A DNA stretch of 64,000 nt from Helicobacter sp. MIT 11-5569 (GTDB lineage: Bacteria > Campylobacterota > Campylobacteria > Campylobacterales > Helicobacteraceae): positions 35,050 to 99,049 of the forward strand of contig NZ_JRPB02000006.1 in NCBI RefSeq assembly GCF_000765695.2, written 5' to 3'. This document shows positions 47,649 to 57,201 of this stretch, one piece after another (the first letter of the stretch is position 1; every line of letters begins with the position of its first letter). The notes beneath the pieces were generated by a model. That model worked only from the letters and a program-made list of their open reading frames with translations. It ran no database searches and had not been told where the DNA came from. The position numbers and the translations under genes are program-made.

Positions 47649-50600
47649 CTTTTAAAGAACTTAGAAGTAAGGATTTTATCATTAAAACAAAGTTTTATAA
47701 AGAATTTTTCCAGCATTTTAATCACACAAAAACACTTGTTATTGGCACATTTATACTTTTTGGGATTCTGACATTTTTGGGGAAAATTGTTTCTTTTTTG
47801 AGCTTTTTGCCAAACGCACAATTTTGGTTGTTAGGGTATTTTGGCTACATTTGGGCATTTGTTGTCGCGTATGTGTTGTATCGAGCAAAAGCGATTCCAG
47901 ATTTTAAGAATTCAGATTTTTTAGAGAGGGCATTAGGTATAGCTGTTGGAGTCTTTGCGCTTTTGGTTCTTCAAGGATTGTTTTTTGAAAAAGCTGGAAT
48001 TTTAGGTGTAGCCTTTAATAACGTCTTAAAGCCTATTATTACCCCACTTGGAATTTTTGTTTTGGGTCTTTTAATGTTGGGTTTTGGGGTAATTATATAT
48101 ACAGCAAAATCCCCAAAAGAGTTGTATGAAATTATCTTTAATGCGTTAAAGGAGGATTTAAAAAAAGATATAAAGCAAGCGCAAATTTCTAAAGAAGGAA
48201 TTTACAAAAAGGCAGAGCGATTAAAATATTTTTGGTTAAAAACTAAAGCATTTTTCGCACCCCCTAAAAAGCAAAATCTACAAGAAAACATAAAGCAAGA
48301 TTTTAAAGAAGAATCTATACAGCATAATGCAGAAGTAACACAAGAGCAAAAAGAAACAAAAGAAAATATGCGCGAGGAAATAGCAGCACAAGAAGATTTG
48401 CAAAAAATATCCCAAGAAATACCTCAAGAAAAAGCAGAAACAAAACCACTAAATCAAACAGAGGATTTACGTCCTTTAACCTTAGAAGAGCTTATCGAGC
48501 AAAGCAAAGGCAATCCGCCACCTAAAGAGGTTATTCAATTTAATTTTGATGAAGAAGATGAGGAAGAGCAAGAGCAAATACAAGATACACAAGATTTCAC
48601 AGAAATAATGGAATCGCAAAATTTTGAAGATGGCATTGATGTATTGCGTCAAGATATTGAGCTTCCAATGCGCGAAGATAATCCATTAGAAAGCCAAGAA
48701 TCTGCTATTCGTGTGATTAGTGCAAAAAGTATTCAACAAGAAGATTTTAATCCAGCGCAATTCCAAATGCAATCTATGGCGAGTTTGGAAAATTTTAAAC
48801 GTTTTGAAAAAAGCGATTTTTATTTTAAAGAGGAAGAAAAACAAGAAGAACCTATAAAACTTATCAAAAAAGAGGAAATACACTCCTATCAAAATTCGCA
48901 AGATGAACAAGATTTACAACCCCAACAAGTCGAGCAACATAAGCTACAAGAACCCACAAAAAAACAAGTGATTAAATCCTATCCCAAAAATCTTTATGCA
49001 GCAACACCTTTTAGTGCTTATTATGACAAAGGACCAGTTGGCACACGTGATTATCTTGTCGATGTGGAAAATATCCAAAAGGAATATCCGCGTAAAAATG
49101 AAAAAAATGAGCTGCCAAGCACGATTTTTTACTATGGCAATAAGGCTAGCGCATATCCTTTGTCTAGCGCAGAGGTGCAAGAAATGGAATCCCAAACATC
49201 AAATGCACAAGAAAATGTTTTGGAGCCACAAAATGTAGAATCACAAGAGAAACAACAAGAGATTCCACAAAGCACAGAATCTTCCCAAACAACAGAAGCT
49301 TTAGAGACACAAGATGCAGAATCCAAAAATGCAGAATCTAAAATTGCTCCATTAGAGCAAGAAGAGCCACAAACTTTACAAATCAAAGAAGTTGCGATTC
49401 CACAATACACCACAATTCCAGATACAATACCACAATTTGGCTATGGCTATGCGCAGTATCAAGAGCCTGCACAATCTATGCCTTCGCAAATCGTAACCCA
49501 ACCAGAGGAAATCCATTTATTTCAAGATTCCAAAAAAGCAGAATTGCAAACAAATCTAAAACCACAAGAGCAAAGCACTCCAGCAGAACAAATTCCAATA
49601 GAAAAAACCCCAGTTGAACAAATCTCGGTAGAACAAATCCCAGAAGAGCAAACTAATGTAGCTCCACAATCTTCACAACCCATAAATACAGAAGCGCAAA
49701 ATACTCCCCCGCAAAATGAAGAATCTCACAATATAGAATCTCAACCTTCTGCGATTCCACAATCTCCACAGATTCCTGCGCAAAATATAGTTTTGCAAAA
49801 TAATGTAGAATCTCAAACACATACCCTTGTAAAAACTTTAGAAGAAAATGTAGCATTAATGGAAGATTTAGAAATAGCACAAACTCCACAAATTATAGAA
49901 TCTAAAGATTATGAGCTTCCAAAGTTAGAGTTTTTGCAAGAGCCAAAAAGTGCGCATATTGAGATTGATGAGGGTGAAATTGATAGAAAAATCAATGACT
50001 TATTAAACAAAATGCGTGTTTTTAAGATTGAAGGCGATATTGTGCGCACTTATTCTGGTCCTATTGTTACGACTTTTGAGTTTCGCCCAAGTCCAAATGT
50101 TAAAGTTTCAAGAATCCTAACTTTGCAAGATGATTTGGCAATGGCATTGCGTGCAAAAACAATCCGCATTCAAGCACCAATTCCCGGCAAAGATGTCGTA
50201 GGAATAGAGATTCCAAATGCACAGGTAGAAACGATTTATTTGCGTGAAATTTTGGAAAATGATTTATTTAAGCATTCTGTTTCCCCTTTGACTTTAGCAT
50301 TAGGAAAAGATATTGTGGGTAATCCATTTGTAACAGATTTGAAAAAGCTCCCGCATTTGCTGATTGCTGGCACAACAGGAAGTGGAAAAAGTGTAGGAAT
50401 TAATGCAATGATTCTCTCTTTATTGTATAAAAATCCCCCCGATAAACTCAAGCTTATTATGGTAGATCCTAAAATGGTAGAATTTAGCATTTATAATGAT
50501 ATTCCCCATTTATTAACGCCCGTAATTACGAATCCTAAAAACGCTATTTTTGCGCTTGATGTCGCGGTTAAAGAAATGGAGCAACGCAACGCGCTCATTA

Positions 50601-51292
50601 GTGAAGCAAGAGTAAAAAACATTGATAGTTATAACCAAAAAGCAGAAATTGAGGGCTTTGAGCCTTTTCCTTACATTGTGATTATTATTGATGAATTAGC
50701 AGATTTAATGATGACAGGCGGCAAAGAAGCAGAGGCTTCCATTTCGCGTTTAACGCAAATGGCGCGTTCAAGTGGAATCCATTTGATTGTTGCGACACAG
50801 CGTCCAAGTGTAGATGTTGTTACAGGATTGATTAAAGCAAATCTTCCTTCACGCATTAGTTATAAAGTTGGACAAAAAATTGATTCTAAAGTGATTTTGG
50901 ATTGTCATGGGGCGGAATCTTTGCTTGGCAATGGAGATATGCTATTTGCAGTAGGAGGAGGCAATGTAACGCGTCTGCATGCTCCTTTTAGCACAGAAGA
51001 AGAGATTGAGCGCATTGTAGAGTTTATTAAAGCGCAATGTCCTCCACAATATGATGAGCGTTTTTTGCAAAAAGAAGAGCGTTCGCAAGTGCAATCTAGT
51101 GGAGAATCTGATGATCTTTATGAAGAAGCAAAACGTATTATGTTAGCTGATGGTAAAACTTCTATTAGTTACATACAGCGAAGATTGGGAATTGGATTTA
51201 ATAAAGCAGCAAATATCGTAGAACAAATGGAACAAAGAGGATTTTTAAGCAAGCAAAACTCTAAAGGTATGCGAGAAATTATTGGTGAGTGA
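47606..51292 (+). CDS. ftsK: DNA translocase FtsK
   Basis: A large DNA pump for chromosome segregation at the septum. There are four membrane helices (about residues 42-190), then an extremely Q/E/S/A-rich linker (about 225-770) and the motor: Walker A AGTTGSGKSVGINAM (about residue 920), Walker B IIIDELADLMM, and ATQRPSVDVVTG. The gamma winged helix is at the end (ISYIQRRLGIGFNKAANIVEQME). The listed GTG at 47606 lies inside tRNA-Sec. A more likely start is the ATT at 47681, seven bases after AAGGA and before the first helix. No ATG is available in the first part. Confidence 0.9.
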   Translation: MSICWGVRFSHPLATFKELRSKDFIIKTKFYKEFFQHFNHTKTLVIGTFILFGILTFLGKIVSFLSFLPNAQFWLLGYFGYIWAFVVAYVLYRAKAIPDFKNSDFLERALGIAVGVFALLVLQGLFFEKAGILGVAFNNVLKPIITPLGIFVLGLLMLGFGVIIYTAKSPKELYEIIFNALKEDLKKDIKQAQISKEGIYKKAERLKYFWLKTKAFFAPPKKQNLQENIKQDFKEESIQHNAEVTQEQKETKENMREEIAAQEDLQKISQEIPQEKAETKPLNQTEDLRPLTLEELIEQSKGNPPPKEVIQFNFDEEDEEEQEQIQDTQDFTEIMESQNFEDGIDVLRQDIELPMREDNPLESQESAIRVISAKSIQQEDFNPAQFQMQSMASLENFKRFEKSDFYFKEEEKQEEPIKLIKKEEIHSYQNSQDEQDLQPQQVEQHKLQEPTKKQVIKSYPKNLYAATPFSAYYDKGPVGTRDYLVDVENIQKEYPRKNEKNELPSTIFYYGNKASAYPLSSAEVQEMESQTSNAQENVLEPQNVESQEKQQEIPQSTESSQTTEALETQDAESKNAESKIAPLEQEEPQTLQIKEVAIPQYTTIPDTIPQFGYGYAQYQEPAQSMPSQIVTQPEEIHLFQDSKKAELQTNLKPQEQSTPAEQIPIEKTPVEQISVEQIPEEQTNVAPQSSQPINTEAQNTPPQNEESHNIESQPSAIPQSPQIPAQNIVLQNNVESQTHTLVKTLEENVALMEDLEIAQTPQIIESKDYELPKLEFLQEPKSAHIEIDEGEIDRKINDLLNKMRVFKIEGDIVRTYSGPIVTTFEFRPSPNVKVSRILTLQDDLAMALRAKTIRIQAPIPGKDVVGIEIPNAQVETIYLREILENDLFKHSVSPLTLALGKDIVGNPFVTDLKKLPHLLIAGTTGSGKSVGINAMILSLLYKNPPDKLKLIMVDPKMVEFSIYNDIPHLLTPVITNPKNAIFALDVAVKEMEQRNALISEARVKNIDSYNQKAEIEGFEPFPYIVIIIDELADLMMTGGKEAEASISRLTQMARSSGIHLIVATQRPSVDVVTGLIKANLPSRISYKVGQKIDSKVILDCHGAESLLGNGDMLFAVGGGNVTRLHAPFSTEEEIERIVEFIKAQCPPQYDERFLQKEERSQVQSSGESDDLYEEAKRIMLADGKTSISYIQRRLGIGFNKAANIVEQMEQRGFLSKQNSKGMREIIGE

Positions 51293-51378
51293 AAAAACAC
51301 ACTATAGAATTTGTAGTTTTAAGAAAAGTTTTGCTAAAATCGACAATTACTTAATTTTAATTTTGGAGCATAGAGAGA

Positions 51379-52680
51379 ATGAATGTAAGTCTAAAGGTTA
51401 GCAAAGTAGATAGCGCAAATGCAACAGCACAGGCTACGATTCCAGTTGATGCGTTAAACAAAAAGCTAGATAAAATTACAAAGGCAGCTAGCAAGAATCT
51501 TAAAATTGATGGATTCCGCAAAGGTAAAGTTCCAGCTGCAGCAATCAAGCAACGCTATGGAAAGCAATTAGAAGAAGATGCGCAAAGGGAGTGCGTGCAA
51601 GATTTATTGCAAGATATTCTAAAAGAATTAAATGTTGAGGCATTTATGTTGCTTGGCGACCCACGTATTGTTAAATTTGAGAAAAAAGATAAAGGGATTG
51701 AGCTAGAGGTTGAATTAAGTTTAGCACCAATGATTAAACTTGATAATGTAGATGCTTGTATTCCAGAAGTTAAGATTCCAGAAGTAAAAGACGCTGATGT
51801 TGAAGAGCGTTTAGAAGAGATTGCAAGTGCTAGAGCACCATTGGTTAAGATTGAAGATGGTAGGCGTAAATTAAAAGATGGCGAGTATGCTAAGATTGAT
51901 TTTGAAGGCTTTATTGATGGTAAAGCATTTGAAGGCGGGAAAGCAGAGAATTATTTGCTAAAAATTGGTAGCAAATCTTTCATTGAAGGTTTTGAAGAGC
52001 AGCTTATTGGAATGAAAAGAGGGGAAGAAAAAGAAATTAATGTAACTTTTCCAGAGAATTATCAAGCACAAAATTTGGCTGGAAAACCTGCAGTGTTCAA
52101 AGTTAAACTGCTTGAGATTCAAACAAAAGGCAAGATTGAAATTGATGATAATTTTGCAAAGACATTATTCCCAGATGACAAAGATGCAAGCGTAGATAGC
52201 TTAAAATCAAAAGTCAAAGAACAACTTAAAGATGAGAAAAAGCATGAAGTTTATAATAATGTCTTAAAAGAAAAACTTGTCGATAATCTTAATGCAAAAA
52301 TTTCATTTGATTTGCCAAAGTCTATTGTAGAACAAGAAATGGATTTACTATTTAGAAATGCGCTTATGGCATTATCTAAAGAAGAGCAAGAAAAATTGGC
52401 AAAAGATAAAGATGCTATTAAAGCAAAACGTGAAGAACAAAGAGAAAATGCACAAAAAAGTGTGCGTGTAACTTTATTGATTGATGCGATTGCAAAACGT
52501 GATAATATTGTAGTTCCTGATAATGAAGTGATTAATACAATTTATTATGAAGCTATGGCAATGCGTCAAGACCCAAAAGCAATGTTTGAATATTATAAAA
52601 ATAACAATCTAATTCCAGCAGTTAAAATGGCAATGCTTGAAGATAAAGTTCTTACAGTGCTTTTAGATAAAAAGGCGTAA
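51379..52680 (+). CDS. tig: Trigger factor
   Basis: A 433-residue ribosome-bound chaperone and prolyl isomerase. The ribosome-binding signature is in [10 protein letters not shown]; the FKBP domain (about 150-240) has [20 protein letters not shown]; the C-terminal arm domain follows. The run tig-clpP-def is as in Campylobacter and H. pylori (from memory). Confidence 0.97.
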   Translation: MNVSLKVSKVDSANATAQATIPVDALNKKLDKITKAASKNLKIDGFRKGKVPAAAIKQRYGKQLEEDAQRECVQDLLQDILKELNVEAFMLLGDPRIVKFEKKDKGIELEVELSLAPMIKLDNVDACIPEVKIPEVKDADVEERLEEIASARAPLVKIEDGRRKLKDGEYAKIDFEGFIDGKAFEGGKAENYLLKIGSKSFIEGFEEQLIGMKRGEEKEINVTFPENYQAQNLAGKPAVFKVKLLEIQTKGKIEIDDNFAKTLFPDDKDASVDSLKSKVKEQLKDEKKHEVYNNVLKEKLVDNLNAKISFDLPKSIVEQEMDLLFRNALMALSKEEQEKLAKDKDAIKAKREEQRENAQKSVRVTLLIDAIAKRDNIVVPDNEVINTIYYEAMAMRQDPKAMFEYYKNNNLIPAVKMAMLEDKVLTVLLDKKA

Positions 52681-52681
52681 T

Positions 52682-53272
52682 ATGGCGTATTATGTGCCAA
52701 CAGTTATAGAGAAAACCGGGCGCGGTGAGCGCGCGTATGATATTTACTCTAGGCTTTTAAAAGATAGAATCATTTTATTAAGTGGGCAAATTGATGATGG
52801 TTTAGCAGCATCTATTGTTGCACAACTATTATTTTTAGAAGCAGAGGACCCTGAGAAGGATATTTATTTGTATATCAATTCTCCGGGTGGCGTGGTAACT
52901 AGCGGGTTAAGCATTTATGATACGATGAATTATGTTAAGCCTGATATTAGCACAATTTGTATTGGTCAAGCAGCAAGTATGGGTGCATTTTTATTAAGCT
53001 GTGGAACAAAAGGCAAGCGGTATTCTTTGCCTAACTCACGCATTATGATTCATCAACCATTAGGTGGAGCACAAGGGCAAGCGACAGAAATCGAAATCCA
53101 AGCAAAAGAAATTTTGCGCTTAAAGGCAAGTCTAAATGCAATTTTGGCTGGTAATACAAACCAGCCATTAGAGAAGATTGCAAAAGATACTGATAGAGAC
53201 TTTTATCTAAGTGCAAAGGAAGCACAAGAATACGGGTTGATTGATAGTGTTTTAGAAAAAAGTTTGAAATAA
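52682..53272 (+). CDS. clpP: ATP-dependent Clp protease proteolytic subunit
   Basis: A 196-residue serine peptidase. Catalytic Ser in [12 protein letters not shown], His in MIHQPLGG, and Asp in DTDRDFYLS. It starts one base after the tig stop (TAATATG). Forms the 14-mer with ClpX/ClpA. Confidence 0.98.
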   Translation: MAYYVPTVIEKTGRGERAYDIYSRLLKDRIILLSGQIDDGLAASIVAQLLFLEAEDPEKDIYLYINSPGGVVTSGLSIYDTMNYVKPDISTICIGQAASMGAFLLSCGTKGKRYSLPNSRIMIHQPLGGAQGQATEIEIQAKEILRLKASLNAILAGNTNQPLEKIAKDTDRDFYLSAKEAQEYGLIDSVLEKSLK

Positions 53273-53282
53273 GGGGTGCGTG

Positions 53283-54392
53283 ATGAAAGATGATTTTGGT
53301 TCGTTTGAAGGATTGCAAAGTTTTGAGACAGGTGGCGCTGAAGACCCAAACGCGGATTCTTTTTCATCTTTTGGTGGTATGGATACTCCCACGCAATCTG
53401 CAGACTCTCCTGCTGAAATCTCCTCAAAATCCGAATCAAAAGACGCTAATAGTTTAGAAGAATATGGTTTGCAAGTTGTCCAAGAATTAAATGCAAATGG
53501 AGTTTTGCCAACACCTTATAATTATAGAATCTATTTTGAAAAATTATTAGAGAATAAATCACAAGAGTTTAAAGATAGTGCTTCTCAATATGTAGAAATC
53601 GACCAACGACCAGCAGAAAAACAAGCAATTTTAGAATCTAAAGTGCTAAAAGTGCAAAGTAATATGAGTGGCACTTTGAGCCAAGTAGGAGCATTAGTAA
53701 AAAATCTTAGGCTTTTACAAAGTATTTTAAAAAAACATGAAAAAGAAGTCGAAACAACAAATAATGCGATTGCCTTGCAAAATATTATTTCTGTGTTTCA
53801 AAAAGAGCTTGATAAGTTAGGGGAAGTGGTAGATCATCAACTCCAAGATGTTAAGACAATGCATGATAGAACACTTGCTTCAATTGAGGGAATTAGCAAT
53901 GAAATCATTTGTGATAGCGTTTATGGAATCTATAATAAACGCTTTTTAGAAAAACGCGTGCTTGATGAAGCAGCTACCGTAAATATGGACGGATACAAAT
54001 CTTCTCTTTTGCTTATTAGAATGTCAAAAAGCCTACAAGGTCGGATAAATTCTGACAAAACAGCAACAGTGATTAATCGGTCTTTGTCAAAAACTTTACA
54101 AAAAGTTGCTAATAGAAGTGATATTGTAGCTTATTATGAAGCAGGAGTTTTTGGAATCCTGCTAAGCCATAGTGATAAAGATGCAGCAAAACGTTTTGCA
54201 AATCGTCTCATTGAAAAAGTAATTGGAATAAACATTATTGTAGGTGATGAAGAGATTCCATTAAGTGTTTGCACTGGAATTGTCGAAATTAATGAGTTTT
54301 CTAAAGCAAAAGATATTATCAAAAATGCTCTTGAAGCCCTAAAAAAAGCATCAAATAGCAATATCTCCTTTGTGGTGTATGGGGAAAATTAA
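53283..54392 (+). CDS. Degenerate GGDEF-domain protein
   Basis: A 369-residue protein. An acidic low-complexity N-terminus (1-~60) is followed by a helical domain (about 60-205) and a GGDEF-type domain (about 210-365, DSVYGIYNKRFLEKRVLDE, LLLIRMSK, ISFVVYGEN). The signature has become EAGVF (YYEAGVFGILL), so synthase activity is unlikely; binding or a structural role is more plausible. The ATG at 53283 follows AAGGGG; a GTG just upstream is an alternative. It sits between clpP and def. Confidence 0.8.
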   Translation: MKDDFGSFEGLQSFETGGAEDPNADSFSSFGGMDTPTQSADSPAEISSKSESKDANSLEEYGLQVVQELNANGVLPTPYNYRIYFEKLLENKSQEFKDSASQYVEIDQRPAEKQAILESKVLKVQSNMSGTLSQVGALVKNLRLLQSILKKHEKEVETTNNAIALQNIISVFQKELDKLGEVVDHQLQDVKTMHDRTLASIEGISNEIICDSVYGIYNKRFLEKRVLDEAATVNMDGYKSSLLLIRMSKSLQGRINSDKTATVINRSLSKTLQKVANRSDIVAYYEAGVFGILLSHSDKDAAKRFANRLIEKVIGINIIVGDEEIPLSVCTGIVEINEFSKAKDIIKNALEALKKASNSNISFVVYGEN

Positions 54393-54899
54393 GTGTTAGA
54401 GGTTATCACTTATCCTAATCCCTTATTGCGCCAAATTTCTAAACCCGTAGAAGTCTTTGATGAAGAGTTGCATACGCTATTAGATGGAATGTATGAAGTT
54501 ATGTTGGTTAAAAATGGAGTTGGAATCTCCGCAATTCAAGTAGCAAAGCCTATTAGAGCACTTTTGATTTGTATTCCAGATGAAGAAGGTAATCAACACA
54601 AAGAAGACTTGCTAGAAGTGATTAATCCGGAGATTATAGAAAAAGATGGTGAGATTATTTTTAGTGAGGGGTGTTTGAGTGTTCCGGAGTTTTATGAAGA
54701 CATCAAACGTTATTCTAGGGTCAAGGTAGTTTATCAAGACCGCTTCGGCAAAAAGCACGAGATTACCGCACAAGATTATTTAGCGGTTGCTTTTCAGCAT
54801 GAAATTGACCATTTAAATGGAGTTTTATTTGTCGATAAGCTCTCTATCGTCAAGCGCAAGAAATTTGAAAAAGGCTTGAAGCAAAAGCACAAATTCTAA
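54393..54899 (+). CDS. def: Peptide deformylase
   Basis: A 168-residue Fe/Zn hydrolase removing N-formyl from nascent chains. Motif 1 GVGISAIQ (one change from GxGxAAxQ), motif 2 EGCLSVP, motif 3 QHEIDHLNG. The GTG start lies right after the previous stop. The stop overlaps the convergent msrA by four bases. Confidence 0.96.
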   Translation: MLEVITYPNPLLRQISKPVEVFDEELHTLLDGMYEVMLVKNGVGISAIQVAKPIRALLICIPDEEGNQHKEDLLEVINPEIIEKDGEIIFSEGCLSVPEFYEDIKRYSRVKVVYQDRFGKKHEITAQDYLAVAFQHEIDHLNGVLFVDKLSIVKRKKFEKGLKQKHKF

Positions 54900-55393
54900 T
54901 CTAGCTCCCTTAATGCTGCATTTAAGTCAATATGACAATATCCATTAGGGTTTTTTTCTAAGTATTTTTGATGATAGGATTCTGCAGAATAGAAATTTTC
55001 TAACAGACAAACTTCTGTAACAATTTTTTGAGAAAATTGTTTTTGTAAGGATTCTATAAAATCTTGAATCTCTGCTAGTATTTTTGTGTCTTTTGTATAG
55101 ATTCCGCTTCTGTATTGTGTGCCAATATCATTACCTTGATAATTTAGCGCAAATGGGTCAATGATACTAAAGAAACGTTTTAATAATGTCTCAAGAGCTA
55201 AAATATTGGAATCAAAAACAATCTCCACTGCTTCTGCTGCTTCTGTTGTGCCACTACAAACTTGGTGATAATTAGGCGATTCTATTTTAGAATTTGCATA
55301 GCCAACTTGTGAGTAAATTACACCATTGAGTAAATCAAAATACCCTTGCACTCCCCAAAAACATCCGCCAGCTAAATAAATTGTTTGTTGCAT
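54896..55393 (-). CDS. msrA: Peptide methionine sulfoxide reductase A
   Basis: A 165-residue MsrA with catalytic cysteine in GGCFWGVQGYFD, YSQVGYANSKIESPNY and GTQYRSGIYT. It reduces S-methionine sulfoxide and has no fused MsrB. Its ATG at 55393 is preceded by a clear AAGGAG. The 138 bases before the rhodanese gene hold no gene. Confidence 0.97.
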   Translation of the reverse strand: MQQTIYLAGGCFWGVQGYFDLLNGVIYSQVGYANSKIESPNYHQVCSGTTEAAEAVEIVFDSNILALETLLKRFFSIIDPFALNYQGNDIGTQYRSGIYTKDTKILAEIQDFIESLQKQFSQKIVTEVCLLENFYSAESYHQKYLEKNPNGYCHIDLNAALRELD

Positions 55394-55531
55394 TATTTCT
55401 CCTTATAATGCTAAATGTTGTTGATTTATACATAAAATGTTTAAAAAATAGCCTTAATAATCCTAGAAACAATAGAGTTGTTTTAAATAAAATTGATTAA
55501 AATTACCAAATTTTAATCACAAGGAAAATCT

Positions 55532-55870
55532 ATGCAAACTTACGGAAAAAATCATCAAAGCTTAGCAAAAGCGATTTTTAAAGAGGATTTAGGAAAGATT
55601 ATTGATTCTAATGAGTGGATATTGGTAGATATTAGAATGCCTCTTGATTTTATGGAAGGACATCTAAAAGGAGCGTTAAATATTACAACACAAGATGAGC
55701 TACAAATACTCCTAAAAGACAATCCAGATAAAAAGATTCTTTTTAATTGTTATAGTGGGCATACGGTTTCATTGCTAGGAAATGATTTAGTCAATAGCGG
55801 CTATACAAATGTGTATTTTTTAGATGAAGAAATTAGCGTATGTTTAGGATTTTTGGGCGAGCAAAAATAA
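55532..55870 (+). CDS. Rhodanese-domain protein
   Basis: A 112-residue single-domain rhodanese. It has WILVDIRMPLDFMEGHLKGALNI and the active-site loop FNCYSGHTVS with the catalytic cysteine present, so sulfurtransferase activity is possible; the acceptor is unknown. Its end overlaps the convergent bioC by 27 bases. Confidence 0.88.
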   Translation: MQTYGKNHQSLAKAIFKEDLGKIIDSNEWILVDIRMPLDFMEGHLKGALNITTQDELQILLKDNPDKKILFNCYSGHTVSLLGNDLVNSGYTNVYFLDEEISVCLGFLGEQK

Positions 55871-56557
55871 CATATGATAGGTTAGGTGGTTTTGGAATTG
55901 TTCTGTATAAGCATTTAAATGCGCCTTTGTAAGTGTGAAATTTGGTTTAAGCGCATTAACTCCGGTTACTTTTAGGTGCTTAAAGACGCTTAGTGGATTA
56001 TTAAAATGTAGAGTTTGCGTGTGCTCAAAGGAATTTAAAATTTTAAAATCACTTAAAAGATGGGGATATTCTTGTAACTCTAAATAATCAAGACTTAAGC
56101 CAAATAAAGTTTTGAGTTCTTTAAAATTATCACTCCCAAAGGTGCTAAAAAGCAAGATTCCATTTTCTTTTAAAAACGCACTAAGTTTTGGCAGTAAAAC
56201 TCTCTGATTACTCCATTGAAGCGCAGCATTAGAAAGGATTAGGTCAAACTTTTTTTCTTTTAAAGCTTTGATGTGTTCAATCATCTCAAAATCTGCTTGG
56301 ATAAATTCTATATTCTCTAGTGCAAAATTGACCAAATCTATACCAATATAACGCGTAGGTTTATAATGTTTAATGATTTTTTGGCTTAAGATTCCATTGC
56401 CAATTCCAAGCTCCAAAACTTCTCCTAAACTTTCTTTGTGTTCTTGCAAAAGATTCCATAAAATATCTTGCATTGTTTGTTGCAAGATTGCGCATTTTGT
56501 GTATGTTTCTTTGGAATTTTGAAATTTTTGCTTGAGATAATCTTTTTGAATGTGCAT
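55844..56557 (-). CDS. bioC: Malonyl-ACP O-methyltransferase
   Basis: A 237-residue SAM methyltransferase that masks malonyl-ACP as a methyl ester to start pimeloyl synthesis. SAM motif EVLELGIGNGILSQ, FDLILSNAALQW and LLFSTFGSDNFKEL are characteristic of BioC. I start at the ATG at 56557 (one-base TAATG overlap with bioG); an upstream TTG adds four residues. Cognate esterase bioG is directly upstream. Confidence 0.88.
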   Translation of the reverse strand: MHIQKDYLKQKFQNSKETYTKCAILQQTMQDILWNLLQEHKESLGEVLELGIGNGILSQKIIKHYKPTRYIGIDLVNFALENIEFIQADFEMIEHIKALKEKKFDLILSNAALQWSNQRVLLPKLSAFLKENGILLFSTFGSDNFKELKTLFGLSLDYLELQEYPHLLSDFKILNSFEHTQTLHFNNPLSVFKHLKVTGVNALKPNFTLTKAHLNAYTEQFQNHLTYHMLFLLAQKS

Positions 56558-57201
56558 TAAAATTTCCAATCAAAAAATGCAAAATGGGGTGCATCAAGTT
56601 CTAAAATTTTTGTTTGGTTTTGCCAAAATGTGCGTTGGGCTTTTGGGCTAAAGATTAAATCCCTTGTCGAAATGTATGCAAAATCCCAAGAAATGGGAGA
56701 TGAAAAACTATTGTGCGCAGAGCAGGTTTCTATAAAAAAAGTAAGCTCATCACACAAAATGTTGGAATCTAAAAAGACAAAATCTTTTGTTTTTGTCAAA
56801 TGCTCTTCAAATAAATTGCTTTTAAATTGTTCTAATGCCACATTGCTATGATTTGTAAAATGTTTTTGCGTATGTTTAAAAAGAGTTAGTGGAATCCCAT
56901 AGTCTTTGTGGATTCCGTATTCTGTGCCATTAATAGCAATAGCTTTATGGGGCTTGAAAGCATGGAGAGATAAAAATAAGCGAGCGATAAAAACTCCCAT
57001 AGAAAAAGCAATAAGCGTGATTTTGGAATTTTTGGGCAATGTGTTTAAAGAATCTAAAAGAGTGCTAAAGTCTAAATGCGTGTAATTGTATAAAAGAATA
57101 TGGTTTTTAAAAAAAGGAGCAAAATGGCTAGGGTGCGAAGCAAAGCCCCCAAAAATTAAAAAAATTTCATCGGTGTTATCTAAGGATTTATGGAGTTGCA
57201 T
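56557..57201 (-). CDS. bioG: Pimeloyl-ACP methyl ester esterase, BioG family
   Basis: A 214-residue alpha/beta hydrolase. It has FLIFGGFASHPSHFAPF, the nucleophile elbow IAFSMGVFIA (Ser), a late DAPHFAFFDWKF with the catalytic His, and the DUF452 length. BioG replaces BioH in bacteria such as Campylobacterota and removes the methyl ester that stops chain growth. It overlaps bioF by 14 bases and is followed by bioC. Confidence 0.88.
   Translation of the reverse strand: MQLHKSLDNTDEIFLIFGGFASHPSHFAPFFKNHILLYNYTHLDFSTLLDSLNTLPKNSKITLIAFSMGVFIARLFLSLHAFKPHKAIAINGTEYGIHKDYGIPLTLFKHTQKHFTNHSNVALEQFKSNLFEEHLTKTKDFVFLDSNILCDELTFFIETCSAHNSFSSPISWDFAYISTRDLIFSPKAQRTFWQNQTKILELDAPHFAFFDWKF

Noticed and set aside
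47546..47821. Minus-strand open frame across tRNA-Sec and the ftsK start
   Set aside because: It is a shadow of the tRNA and ftsK with no family features.
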